Source: UBA791 sp963602355
GTDB lineage: Bacteria; Cyanobacteriota; Vampirovibrionia; Gastranaerophilales; Gastranaerophilaceae
Direction of reading: 5' to 3'
Length of the DNA: 64,000 nucleotides
Assembly: GCA_963602355.1 (NCBI GenBank)
Contig: CAVCIU010000001.1
Coordinates: forward strand, 1 to 64,000
Each line of letters begins with the position of its first letter. Within the stretch, counting starts at the first letter, position 1. Positions 7,077 through 15,652 of the stretch are shown here, piece after piece. The translations under genes and the position numbers were made by a program. Below the pieces are notes generated by a model that ran no database searches, was not told the origin of the DNA, and saw only the letters and a program-made list of their open reading frames with translations.

Positions 7077-9452
7077 CTAAGCAGAAAGTAGGTCTTTATC
7101 CGACGAATTAAGACTTTCAGCCATTTTTAAGTTTGGATAATCGTTTATATCTTTTTCTGCCATAAATTGTTGTGCTTCATATCGTGCCAACTCAAGGGTT
7201 TTAGTATCTTTTATAATATCTGCAATTAAAAATTCAGGTAAACCACTTTGTCTTACACCTAAAAAATCCCCAGGCCCTCTAAGTTCTAAATCTTTTTCTG
7301 AAATAACAAAACCGTTATTTGTTTCTTCCATGACGTGTAATCTTTCAAGAGTTTCAGGTTGTTTAGAAGAACTTGATAAAATACAATATGATTGCAAATC
7401 AGAACGACCAACACGACCTCTTAATTGGTGAAGTTGAGATAAACCAAATCTTTCTGCATTTTCAATTACCATAACAGTTGCGTTTTTAACATCAACACCG
7501 ACTTCCACAACCGTTGTAGAAACCAAAATATCATATTCTTTATTTTTAAATTTTTGCATAACCTCTTCTTTTTCTTCGTTTTTCAATTTTCCATGAAGAA
7601 GTCCTATTTTCAAATCAGAAAATACAGTTTCTTGAAGTCTTTCAGCCTCTTTAGTTGCAGCTTTCGCACTCAAAGTTTCACTTTCATCAATCAGTGGATA
7701 AACAATGTATGCTTGATGACCTGCTTCAACCTCACTTCTGATAAGCTTATAAATCTCTCTATGATTTTTCATAACATACGTTTTAACAGGTTTTCTACCC
7801 ATTGGCATTTCATCAATAATAGTCAAATCTAAATCACCATGCAAAGTGAATGCCAAAGTTCTAGGAATTGGAGTTGCAGTCATAGTAAGAGTTTGAGGAG
7901 CAAGAGATTTTTTCGTCAATTTACTTCTTTGTTTAACCCCAAATCGATGTTGTTCATCGATTACAATTGCACCTAAATTATTAAACTCAACATTATCTTG
8001 AATAAGGGCATGTGTACCTACCGCAATATCAATTTGACCATTAATCAAATCTTGTTCCATTTTTGTACGCATTTTTTTCTTGCTAGAACCCAAGAACAAG
8101 CCTATTTTCAAACTCATAGGAGTCAACCACTCAACAAGATTATTGTAATGTTGTTTTGCAAGAATTTCTGTAGGTGCCATAATTGCACCTTGATAACCGC
8201 TTTCCACTGCAGCTAGTAAAAATATCGTAGCGACAACTGTTTTACCACTACCAACATCACCCTGTAAAAGTCTTTGCATAGGCTCTTCTTTTGTTAAATC
8301 ATTCAAAATTTCATTCACTGCATTTTTTTGCGCAGAAGTAAGTTCAAACGGTAAATTCTTGATAAATTTCATAACCAAGCCGTCATCTTTAATTTTTAAA
8401 GGCACTGTTGCAAGTTCTTTTTTAACCTGTTCTCTATGTTCAAGCATTTTTATCTGAATAATAAACAACTCTTCAAAAACAAGTGTAAATCTCGCTCTTT
8501 CAAGCATTTCCATGCTACTTGGGAAATGTATTTCGCAAATGGCATCTTTTTTACTTAAAAGCTTATGTTTTTTTATCAAATAATCTGGTAAAACCGTTGT
8601 AATAGTATTCTTAAACATTTCTAAGCATGTATGAATTGCTTTTCTCATAGTTTTGATACTAAAATTTTCACTTACAGCATAAATCGGAACAATTCTACCA
8701 GCATTCAACGAAGAATGTTCACCATCAATCGTTTCAATCAAATTATAAGTTGGTTTGTCAATTGTAAGTTTGCCGTCATAAGAATTAACCTTTACGATGC
8801 CAGAAACCATTATTGCACTATTCTTAGGAAATTGAGATTTAACTCTTTCTAACAAATATCTTCCAGCCTTTGCCATGAAAAAGTTTAAAGTAATACTTCC
8901 CGTTTCGTCTTTTATCTGAACCTTACAAATTCCTAAACCACTTTTTGAAGTAAAAGCCTGAGTCGATTTTATATATCCAAAAATCGTTGTCGTCATGCCA
9001 GCCTTCAAGTTTGAAATCTTATCTATATTTGAGTAATCAATATGTTTTCTCGGAAAATAATACATCAAATCATTTGCAGTAAAAATTCCTAATTTATTCA
9101 ACTGATAAGCAGTTTTTGGGCCAATACCTTTTATGTCGCAAATATCAGTAGTCGCTGGATCTGTAGGAATTTCATCTTCTACCACAACCTCTTTTTTCGG
9201 GTTAAGTTCATCTTTTATAACCCTCACCAATCGTGAAATAGCTCTTTTTCTTGCAACAAGAGATTCTGTCGAATAATGGTCAAAATATTCCATTAAAATT
9301 TGCCATTTTGGATTTTTAGAGTTTTTATATTCCTCTTTCATCTTTGAATAAATAAACTTTGAAAAAGACTGAGTTCTACCCTGAATATTGATATAACAGT
9401 GTTTGACCTCAACCTCTATCGCTTGTTTTATTTGTTCAAATCTATTGTCCAT
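7077..9452 (-). CDS. recG: ATP-dependent DNA helicase RecG
   Basis: RecG remodels stalled replication forks and Holliday junctions. The 791-residue protein has an N-terminal extension of about 100 residues, a helix-hairpin-helix (CDIKGIGPKTAYQLNKLGI, about 110-130) and the wedge OB-fold (about 150-270). The superfamily-2 motor follows, with Walker A LLQGDVGSGKT (about 397), DEQHRFG (about 500), TMTATPIPRT and HQLRGRVGRSD. Family members are about 680-830 residues; the long N-terminus is typical of cyanobacteria-like forms. The start overlaps nothing. It is 3 bp after the M16 peptidase gene, so probably co-transcribed. Confidence 0.97.
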   Translation of the reverse strand: MDNRFEQIKQAIEVEVKHCYINIQGRTQSFSKFIYSKMKEEYKNSKNPKWQILMEYFDHYSTESLVARKRAISRLVRVIKDELNPKKEVVVEDEIPTDPATTDICDIKGIGPKTAYQLNKLGIFTANDLMYYFPRKHIDYSNIDKISNLKAGMTTTIFGYIKSTQAFTSKSGLGICKVQIKDETGSITLNFFMAKAGRYLLERVKSQFPKNSAIMVSGIVKVNSYDGKLTIDKPTYNLIETIDGEHSSLNAGRIVPIYAVSENFSIKTMRKAIHTCLEMFKNTITTVLPDYLIKKHKLLSKKDAICEIHFPSSMEMLERARFTLVFEELFIIQIKMLEHREQVKKELATVPLKIKDDGLVMKFIKNLPFELTSAQKNAVNEILNDLTKEEPMQRLLQGDVGSGKTVVATIFLLAAVESGYQGAIMAPTEILAKQHYNNLVEWLTPMSLKIGLFLGSSKKKMRTKMEQDLINGQIDIAVGTHALIQDNVEFNNLGAIVIDEQHRFGVKQRSKLTKKSLAPQTLTMTATPIPRTLAFTLHGDLDLTIIDEMPMGRKPVKTYVMKNHREIYKLIRSEVEAGHQAYIVYPLIDESETLSAKAATKEAERLQETVFSDLKIGLLHGKLKNEEKEEVMQKFKNKEYDILVSTTVVEVGVDVKNATVMVIENAERFGLSQLHQLRGRVGRSDLQSYCILSSSSKQPETLERLHVMEETNNGFVISEKDLELRGPGDFLGVRQSGLPEFLIADIIKDTKTLELARYEAQQFMAEKDINDYPNLKMAESLNSSDKDLLSA

Positions 9453-9455
9453 TTA

Positions 9456-12035
9456 CTATTTCTCATTAACTATCGAAGTTACTCTTTTGTCGTTAAAATA
9501 TTTTTTCGCAACGTTCATAACATCTTGCGCAGTTACAGCATTTACAAGAGTTTTATATTCATCAATAAATTCAAAACCTCTTGATGAAGCTTCAAAATTT
9601 GAAATTGTAGATGCCTTATCAAGATTAGTTTCTAACGCAATATAATAGCCACCGATTAACTTTTCTTTTGCAGACTTTAATTCCTCTGCAGAAACAGGTT
9701 CAGTCTTCAATTTATAAACTTCTTCAAGTAATCTTTTTTCAGAATATTTTAAAGTTTTAGGGTTTGTTCCAATATAAACCATAAATTGACCCTTCAATCT
9801 TTGTGGTGCATAGCTAGAACCGATTTGATAAGCTAAACCTTCTTTATCTCTAACATTTCTAAACAATCTCGAGCTCATTCCGCCACCAAGAATTGAGTTT
9901 ATAACCTGTAAAGTTGCATATTCCTTCTTGTTTGTAACACCGGAAGTTTGCCAACCTGTAAAATACCAAGAAGTTTGAAGTTTATCAATTTTCTTTTCTA
10001 CGGTTTCTGCCTTAGTAATTGGTTTAATAGCATTTGAATATTTTGCAAAATCAAACTTTGAACCTTTTTTACCATTAAACATATTTGTAAAATGTCCGAC
10101 AAGTTCTTTTTCATTAACGTTACCAGTAACACCAATCACGATATTTTCTGGATAAAAAATCTTGTCGTAATATTCTTGAATATCTGAAAGTTTTATCGTA
10201 GGAACAGTTTTTTCAAGAATTTTGTTTGTATTTGAATAAGGTGAACCCTTAAAAATCATTGTTTTATAATTTTCTAAAGCAACCTTTAAAGGAATATCTC
10301 TTGATTTTTTAATATTATTCATCAAAGATGCCTTATCTTTAGTTAATTGTTCTTCTTTAAAATTAGCATTATTCACTATTTCATCAAGAATTTCTAAAGC
10401 TTTATTCAATTGTGCTCTTGTTGTCAAAACAGTTATAGCAAAGTTATCGCCACCAGTGCCTGCAACAATATTGATACCATTTTCCTCTAAAATTCTGCTC
10501 AATTCTTCAAAAGAGTATTTTTTAGTACCTTTTGTCATAAGTTGAGAAGTCAAAAATCCAGTACCAGAGATTTTTTCTAAAAATTCGCCACCTCTTGCAT
10601 TTATGCTAATTGCAACAATTTCGTTTGTATCATTTTGATTTACAAGCAATGTTGCTTTGTTTTCAAGTGTATATTTTTTTATGCCAAAAGCTTCTTTTAC
10701 AAATTTTGCCTCTGTATTTTTGATAATTTTCATATCCTTAATTTCTTTTTCGTATTTTTTAGGAAGTAAAATTGATGTTGCACTGTAATTCAAATACTTA
10801 TTTGCAACTCTTCTAACATCTTCTGTAGTAACTTTTTTGATATTAGCTACATAATTGTCATAATAATCATTTTGACCAGTAACGACTAATGTATAACCAA
10901 GTTCTGTCGCAATATCTGTGATAGATTCTCTCGCAAATGCTGTGTCTTTTTCAATAACACTTTTTGCAAAATTCAAATCTTCATCATCAATACCATATTT
11001 TTTTATCTTTTGAACTTCTTTGTCAATTTCTTTTCTCAATTTTTCAACATTTTCTGGCTGAAAATTTGCACTGATAATAAACAATCCGTCATCTTTGCTA
11101 GAAGAATTTCCGCAAGTGATTGAATATGCTAACTGTTTATTTTCTTTTATATCTTGATAAAATCTAGAACTTCTACCTTGTCCTAAAATAACCGCCAAAA
11201 CATCTAGCGCATAAGTGTCTTTATGCTTCATAGAAACAGTGTTATAACCCATTCCTAAATAACCTGTAGAAATGTCGTCATAATCTATTTTTTCTACATT
11301 TTTTGTTAAACGTTTTTCTTGTTTGTAATGTTTTTGTTTAGAAACTTTGTTATTATTTGCAAAAGCTTTTTCAACCTTCTTTAAAGTTGCTTCTGGCTCA
11401 ACATCTCCAACAACAAGAGTTATCATATTTTGAGGGCCATAATTTTTATTATAAAAATCAAAAATTTCCTCACGAGTTATGTTTGCAATAACTTCTTTCT
11501 TCCCGATAACTTCTCTTTTGTATGGGTGAGTTTTGTAAATCAACGCAGTAAGATTTTTAGACAATTTTTTGCGTGGAGAGTTCAAATCTTTTGAAATCTC
11601 TTCAATTACAACTTTTCTTTCACTAGTTAACTCGTCTTGAGGAATTTGTGGTGTTAAAAGCATATCAGAATGCAAATCTAATGCCATATCAAATTTATCA
11701 GAAGGAATTGTTATATAGTAATGCGTAAAATCTTTGCTGGTTGCAGCATTTGTTTCACCACCTTGTGATTCAACAAGTCTATCAAACTCGCCTACTGGAT
11801 ATTTGCTAGAACCTTTGAAAAACAAATGTTCCAAAAAGTGAGCAACACCATTGTTTTTATCAGTTTCATCAATAGAACCTGTTTTTATCCAAGTATCAAT
11901 TGTAACAATTGGATTGCTTTTAACTTGTTGAATAACAACAGTTTGACCACTCTTTAGTTTATAAATTTTTGCCTCACCAGCAAAAGCCATTAATGGCATA
12001 AAAAATAATACGCAAAGTATAAGTATTTTCTTCAT
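9456..12035 (-). CDS. Secreted M16-family zinc peptidase (two-domain)
   Basis: 859 residues from the ATG at 12035 (a TTG 12 nt upstream is less likely). A signal peptide with a hydrophobic core and AFA cleavage site covers residues 1-19. The first M16 domain has the inverted zinc motif H66-F-L-E69-H70 and a downstream Glu in RKVVIEEI. The second domain (about 430-859) has no HxxEH but keeps the substrate-binding GGGMSSRLFRNVRDKEGLAY signature. This is the usual active/inactive half arrangement of pitrilysin-like processing peptidases. It probably acts outside the cytoplasmic membrane. The promoter region is a repeat-filled spacer. Confidence 0.9.
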   Translation of the reverse strand: MKKILILCVLFFMPLMAFAGEAKIYKLKSGQTVVIQQVKSNPIVTIDTWIKTGSIDETDKNNGVAHFLEHLFFKGSSKYPVGEFDRLVESQGGETNAATSKDFTHYYITIPSDKFDMALDLHSDMLLTPQIPQDELTSERKVVIEEISKDLNSPRKKLSKNLTALIYKTHPYKREVIGKKEVIANITREEIFDFYNKNYGPQNMITLVVGDVEPEATLKKVEKAFANNNKVSKQKHYKQEKRLTKNVEKIDYDDISTGYLGMGYNTVSMKHKDTYALDVLAVILGQGRSSRFYQDIKENKQLAYSITCGNSSSKDDGLFIISANFQPENVEKLRKEIDKEVQKIKKYGIDDEDLNFAKSVIEKDTAFARESITDIATELGYTLVVTGQNDYYDNYVANIKKVTTEDVRRVANKYLNYSATSILLPKKYEKEIKDMKIIKNTEAKFVKEAFGIKKYTLENKATLLVNQNDTNEIVAISINARGGEFLEKISGTGFLTSQLMTKGTKKYSFEELSRILEENGINIVAGTGGDNFAITVLTTRAQLNKALEILDEIVNNANFKEEQLTKDKASLMNNIKKSRDIPLKVALENYKTMIFKGSPYSNTNKILEKTVPTIKLSDIQEYYDKIFYPENIVIGVTGNVNEKELVGHFTNMFNGKKGSKFDFAKYSNAIKPITKAETVEKKIDKLQTSWYFTGWQTSGVTNKKEYATLQVINSILGGGMSSRLFRNVRDKEGLAYQIGSSYAPQRLKGQFMVYIGTNPKTLKYSEKRLLEEVYKLKTEPVSAEELKSAKEKLIGGYYIALETNLDKASTISNFEASSRGFEFIDEYKTLVNAVTAQDVMNVAKKYFNDKRVTSIVNEK

Positions 12036-12119
12036 AATAATCCCCAATAATTTTGGGATAAAATCCCAATTCTAACTTATATTGTCATTGCGAGGAGTAT
12101 CGACAAAACAAACTCTTTT

Positions 12120-12239
12120 GGATTGCTTCACTTCGTTCGCAATGACATTTTGGTGTTATTCTTTGACAGCTACACAAAAAGTTTACGACGAAGCAATCTC
12201 CTTGCATTTATCTTGTTGGGATAGAAACCCCAACCTACA
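12120..12239. repeat. Family II intergenic repeat block, diverged copy
   Basis: Begins GGATTGCTTCACTTCG-TTCGCAATGACA and ends in the hairpin GTTGGGAT-agaa-ACCCCAACCTAC. The same 118-120 bp block occurs at 28861-28978 and 31021-31138. It lies in the 557-bp gene-free spacer between the M16 gene and the 150-residue gene (12036-12592), which otherwise holds the family III and I repeats and a terminator. Confidence 0.75.
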
Positions 12240-12318
12240 TTATTGACTTACAAAGTAAATTATATCATATTTGTTTGGAAATATAAAATTGGTAAATTAG
12301 TGAGTGTATTTTCTCTTC

Positions 12319-12405
12319 TGTCATTCCGGACTCCGCTCCGGAATCTAAGGTTGGTGAATGAATAATACACTTGTTAGTCAGATGCTGTGGAGAAACCAGA
12401 CATCG
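12319..12405. repeat. Family III palindromic repeat
   Basis: TGTCATTCCGGACTCCGCTC-CGGAATCTAAGGTTGGTGAA and following bases. It resembles the repeats at 28694, 30609, 31142, 32783 and 34366. It is a self-complementary TCATTCCG...CGGAATC element and has no coding potential. Confidence 0.7.
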
Positions 12406-12416
12406 TTAATATAAAA

Positions 12417-12450
12417 CAAAAACGGAGTAGATAAATCTACTCCGTTTTTG
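12417..12450. terminator. Intrinsic terminator
   Basis: Perfect 16-bp stem CAAAAACGGAGTAGAT / ATCTACTCCGTTTTTG with a 2-nt AA loop. It is symmetric and usable in both directions. It probably ends the leftward 150-residue gene (stop at 12593) after reading through the family I repeat. Confidence 0.8.
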
Positions 12451-12480
12451 TTAAAATTTATTCTTTCGCTTCACTTATTG

Positions 12481-12594
12481 CTCTACTCGCTCGCGCTGTC
12501 TTGCTCGCTCGCATTAAACGGGTCTACGATTGAAGATTTTTCAAAATTTTATTTTTCAAAATCTTCAAGTCTTCGCCCTCTGCTCGCTCGCGCT
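12481..12594. repeat. Family I modular repeat, 97-bp copy A
   Basis: Bases 12498-12594 match the reverse complement of 49166-49262 without gaps, with 9 differences in 97 by hand alignment. Conserved ends are GTCTTGCTCGCTCGCATTAA and CCCTCTGCTCGCTCGCGCT. The middle is a hairpin-forming GAAGATTTTTCAAAA...AAAATCTTC. A partial direct repeat of the right end (CTCTACTCGCTCGCGCT) stands at 12481-12497. The right end overlaps the stop codon of the neighbouring gene. Confidence 0.8.
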
Positions 12595-13045
12595 AAAAAT
12601 CTTCTTCGTCATCAGATGATGTATCTTCAACCTCTGCAACTTCTACACCCATAGCTTTTAAGTTTGCTCTAGCCTTTGGTGCAAGTGCTGTGTCTGAGAA
12701 GTTTTCCAAAATTGTTTGAAAACATTCAATTGATTCAGCCTGCATATCTCTTAATTTTAATAAACAACCTAATTTGTAATATAAAGGTGCAAGTACAACA
12801 TCTGGTGAAATCAACATTTGATTATCTAATTTAATTTTTACGTTAATTAAATTTCTATTATCTTCTGGTGAAAGTAAAGTATTGCCATATACTTTTCTTG
12901 TTAAATTATCGATTGTATCTGACATTGCTTGAATTTCTTCTTGCGGAACTTTACTTTTAGATGCTTTTTTCGCAGCATACGCATCAATTCCGAATGCCAT
13001 AAGTGTGAAAACACCTAGTATTATAATCAATAATGCTTTTTTCAT
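12593..13045 (-). CDS. Secreted TPR-like hypothetical protein
   Basis: 150 residues with a clear signal peptide (residues 1-24, ending AYA). The mature part has one or two TPR-like helical pairs (APLYYKLGCLLKLRDMQAES, then ECFQTILENFSDTALAPKARANLKAMG), resembling the repeats of YbgF/CpoB or BamD-type proteins. It ends in an acidic tail (DDEEDF). It is probably periplasmic or surface-associated and mediates protein contacts. Its last codons abut a modular repeat. It is divergent from the GH3 gene. Confidence 0.7.
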   Translation of the reverse strand: MKKALLIIILGVFTLMAFGIDAYAAKKASKSKVPQEEIQAMSDTIDNLTRKVYGNTLLSPEDNRNLINVKIKLDNQMLISPDVVLAPLYYKLGCLLKLRDMQAESIECFQTILENFSDTALAPKARANLKAMGVEVAEVEDTSSDDEEDF

Positions 13046-13111
13046 TACCTACCTACTCCCTATTTAGTATTTACATATTACAATAAAAACTTGCAATAAG
13101 GTCTCATACAA

Positions 13112-14101
13112 ATGTATGATATTATCATGGAATTAAAAAGTAAACTATACCAAATGTTTATATTAGGGGTTAACCCCAAAAACACTCCTCAAGCGCTTTT
13201 AGAAGGTTTGGGCGGTGTAATATTTTTTACTCGTGATATAAAATCAACCGAAGGATTTAAACTCTTAATACAAGATTTAGATAAAAAGGCTAAGATAAAA
13301 CCGTTCTTCTCAATTGACCAAGAAGGCGGACGTGTAGAACGAACAGAAAATATTCATAATGGTAAAAAATACCTAAGTGCAAAATATGCTTACGAAAAAG
13401 GTTTAGACTTTTTAGAAAATCAAACAGAAGAAATTTCTAAAGAATTAAAATTCTATGGCATAAACCTAAACTTTGCGCCATGTACAGATGTTAACTCTAA
13501 CCCAAACAATCCAATCATCAACGAACGTGCTTTTGCAGACAATCCAGATGATGTTATAAAAGGCGCTAGTGTTGTAATCAAAACTTACAGAAAAAATGGT
13601 ATTATTCCGTGCATTAAACATTTCCCAGGACACGGCGACACTTCTAAAGACAGCCATTTAGAACTTCCAACCCTAAATCAATCTCTAGAAGAGTTAGAAA
13701 AAATTCACATAAAACCTTTCAAAACCTTAATTTCAGAAGGCATAGAAATGGTTATGGTTGCACATATTCAGTCAAAAGCCTTTGGAGAAGATTATCCGAC
13801 AAGCTTAAACAAAAACTGCATAGATTATCTAAAAAATAAACTTAATTTTAACGGTATAATAATTTCTGACGATATGTACATGAAGGCAATCGCCGATAAT
13901 TACGGTTTTGAAAAAGCTTGTGAACTCGGTATCCGTGCAGGATTAAATATGTTTATTTATCGTGATGCTTCAGATGAAGTTATAAATATGATTGAAAATA
14001 TTTATAAAAAAGCATTACAAGACAAACTTTTACAAGAACAAATCGAATGTTCTTATGAAAAGATAACGAAATTAAAGCAATCTCTATTGCAAGAACATTA
14101 G
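13112..14101 (+). CDS. nagZ: Glycoside hydrolase family 3, beta-N-acetylhexosaminidase (NagZ-like)
   Basis: NagZ removes N-acetylglucosamine from muropeptides during cell-wall recycling. The GH3 signature KHFPGHGDTSKDSHLELP (about 170-187), with the His/Asp acid-base pair, is intact. The nucleophile Asp is in GIIISDDMYMKAI (about 250). IDQEGGRVER marks the substrate loop. The 329-residue length fits a single-domain NagZ. There is no signal peptide, so it is cytoplasmic. The start is ATG at 13112 with AAGG 10 nt upstream, or ATG at 13127. Confidence 0.9.
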   Translation: MYDIIMELKSKLYQMFILGVNPKNTPQALLEGLGGVIFFTRDIKSTEGFKLLIQDLDKKAKIKPFFSIDQEGGRVERTENIHNGKKYLSAKYAYEKGLDFLENQTEEISKELKFYGINLNFAPCTDVNSNPNNPIINERAFADNPDDVIKGASVVIKTYRKNGIIPCIKHFPGHGDTSKDSHLELPTLNQSLEELEKIHIKPFKTLISEGIEMVMVAHIQSKAFGEDYPTSLNKNCIDYLKNKLNFNGIIISDDMYMKAIADNYGFEKACELGIRAGLNMFIYRDASDEVINMIENIYKKALQDKLLQEQIECSYEKITKLKQSLLQEH

Positions 14102-14119
14102 TACATTTCTCACAACCGG

Positions 14120-14310
14120 CATACTCCGCGCTCGCATTAAACACCGCTCTATTTGTAACTTTTCCGCCTGTGCAATCACAGATTGCTTCGCTGTCTTGGA
14201 TTATTCGGGTTGTCGCGGGAGTAACGTCCCGCTCCACCTTACGGGCTGGGTTCGCTATGCTCACACGGCGCCCTACCGAAAATCCGCTTCGCTCATGCCT
14301 CTGCTCGCTT
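14120..14310. repeat. Family I modular repeat, diverged long copy
   Basis: GCGCTCGCATTAAAC (about 14128-14142) opens and CATGCCTCTGCTCGCTTT (about 14294-14311) closes an interior unrelated to the other copies. The interior contains GCAATCACAGATTGC and GCGGGAGTAACGTCCCGC hairpins. Together with the next repeat it fills the 416-bp spacer 14102-14517, which has no credible gene. Confidence 0.55.
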
Positions 14311-14315
14311 TTACC

Positions 14316-14427
14316 TACGTTTCCTTTTATCCGTAAGGCTTTAAATTGGTTAACATGCCTAACGGCTAAAAGTCAACTCGGAGACAGGCTCACAAGCTTC
14401 ACTCTAGCTCAGCTGTTCGCTTTGTCA
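14316..14427. repeat. Family IV hairpin repeat, copy 2
   Basis: CTACGTTTCC, then CTTTTATCCGTAAGGC (14324-14339) pairing imperfectly (14 of 16) with 14357-14372, then GGAGACAGGCTCACAAG and CAGCTGTTCGCTTTGTCAAA. It is colinear with 146-255. Hairpin changes occur in both arms. Confidence 0.7.
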
Positions 14428-14432
14428 AAAAA

Positions 14433-14458
14433 AGGGTCAAACTGAGTAGTTTGACCAA
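14433..14458 (-). terminator. Intrinsic terminator
   Basis: GGTCAAACT / AGTTTGACC with a 4-nt loop (14435-14456). On the minus strand it is followed by CTTTTTTT. It ends the small gene at 14518-14721. Confidence 0.75.
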
Positions 14459-14517
14459 AAATTTTAAAATAGAGAGAGAGAGTATAAAATTTAAATCTTG
14501 TTTAAATTAGCTTTTGC

Positions 14518-14721
14518 TTAGTTGTTGCTTAAAACTAATTTTAAAGTTGCCATATTTTTAATAGCTAACATTTTGTGTTTGTTTTGTTGAGAATTAGAGA
14601 TTTCGAAAATTCTGCACATTCTACGGATTTCTTCTTGTTTTGCGAAAGAATCAACTCTGTAAACATTATTAATTGGATCTGTAACTACTGCCATAATTGT
14701 GTTTAATTCTTGTTCTTTCAT
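14518..14721 (-). CDS. Small hypothetical protein (67 aa)
   Basis: A soluble 67-residue protein (MKEQELNTIMAVVTDPINNV...). No family is recognised. It has an alternation of charged and hydrophobic residues suggesting two or three helices. The start is supported by AGAGGA 8 nt upstream, by a downstream terminator, and by a promoter-like box identical in layout to that of the gene at 1117-2472. This suggests co-regulation of the two. Confidence 0.65.
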   Translation of the reverse strand: MKEQELNTIMAVVTDPINNVYRVDSFAKQEEIRRMCRIFEISNSQQNKHKMLAIKNMATLKLVLSNN

Positions 14722-14741
14722 CTTGAAATCCTCTCTTATCT

Positions 14742-14781
14742 CTTACTCTTATATAAAGTAAATTTCTTTTAAGAAATTGCC
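14742..14781 (-). promoter_or_regulatory. Promoter-like box shared with the gene at 1117-2472
   Basis: Minus strand: GGCAATTTC, 17 nt, TATATAAGAGTAAG, identical words and spacing to 2483-2522. It lies 20-60 nt upstream of the small gene's start. Confidence 0.5.
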
Positions 14782-14865
14782 TTTTTGGTTGCATGCAACT
14801 TAACATTTGTTTACAATTTTGATTTTTGGCATTTTCGCTTTAAAATTAAGTACGGAGGAAAGTCA

Positions 14866-15546
14866 ATGAAAACAAAGTTATTAACTCTTTTAGCTGCTTT
14901 CATTTTTTTAACAACATCTGTTAATGCAGCTAACGTATATCAATCAAAAGCAGAAACAAAAAGAATTCCTAAAGGAACTAAATTCCAAATACAATTACAA
15001 GAACCTATCGGCACTAAAGATAATCAAGTTGAAGACTACTTTTCAGCTATTCTCTTAAAGGACGAAAAAACAAATACAAGCATCGTTCTTCCCGCTGGTT
15101 CACTAATTAGAGGTACAATCTCTAACATCAAACCCGCAAAAAGAGTTTCTAAAGGTGCAGTTCTTTACTTAGATTTCGACCACGTAGTAACACCTAGAGG
15201 TCGTCAAATGCCATTAGAAATGTCTGTTTACGCAACAATGAAGACAACTTTTGACGGCGGTCTTTATGACACTCTAAACTACGGCGAAGCTATGCAAAAC
15301 GACTGGGAAACAACTAAAGACATCACAGTTAATTCTGTAAACTTTGCTGCTGATGCCGACGTTCACGGAATTGTAAAAGTTATCACAGTTCCTGTTTGTG
15401 CAATCGGCGGTGTTGTTGGTAGCACAGGTTACATCTTATTTGAAACAATAGCAGATATCTTCAAAAAAGGTACTGACGTAACATTCAATCAAGGCGATGT
15501 CCTAACTGTTGTTCTAACAAATGATATCGATATTCCTGTAAACTAA
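14866..15546 (+). CDS. Exported hypothetical protein with beta-rich domain
   Basis: 226 residues from the ATG at 14866 (GGAGG 6-7 nt upstream). Signal peptide about 1-22 (FLTTSVNA). The mature part has the pattern 'IPKGTKFQIQL-EPIGT ... VLPAGSLIRGTI ... PRGRQMPLEMSV', then a hydrophobic Gly/Val segment (VCAIGGVVGSTGYILFETI) and ends 'GDVLTVVLTNDI'. The same order of elements is seen in the C-terminal half of the SLH protein at 43780-45177 (GETVYAETVE, AAGSKVIGEV, GDELSIIY). It is likely an envelope protein; the function is unknown. Confidence 0.7.
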   Translation: MKTKLLTLLAAFIFLTTSVNAANVYQSKAETKRIPKGTKFQIQLQEPIGTKDNQVEDYFSAILLKDEKTNTSIVLPAGSLIRGTISNIKPAKRVSKGAVLYLDFDHVVTPRGRQMPLEMSVYATMKTTFDGGLYDTLNYGEAMQNDWETTKDITVNSVNFAADADVHGIVKVITVPVCAIGGVVGSTGYILFETIADIFKKGTDVTFNQGDVLTVVLTNDIDIPVN

Positions 15547-15569
15547 TTTAGATTTTATTTAAAGTTTAA

Positions 15570-15602
15570 AAGAGAGGCGAAGCCGAAGGCTTCGCCTCTC
15601 TT
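15570..15602. terminator. Bidirectional intrinsic terminator
   Basis: 15-bp perfect stem (15570-15584 / 15588-15602, loop GAA) with the same GGCGAAGCC core as at 4208-4245. It lies between convergent genes. A second small hairpin GTCGGCTA/TAGCCGAC follows at 15611-15630. Confidence 0.8.
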
Positions 15603-15652
15603 GTTATATTGTCGGCTAAGTATAGCCGACCTACAATGTTTTAAACATTTTA

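Noticed and set aside
14170..14445. Rightward 91-codon frame
   Set aside because: Consists entirely of family I and IV repeat sequence with hairpins.
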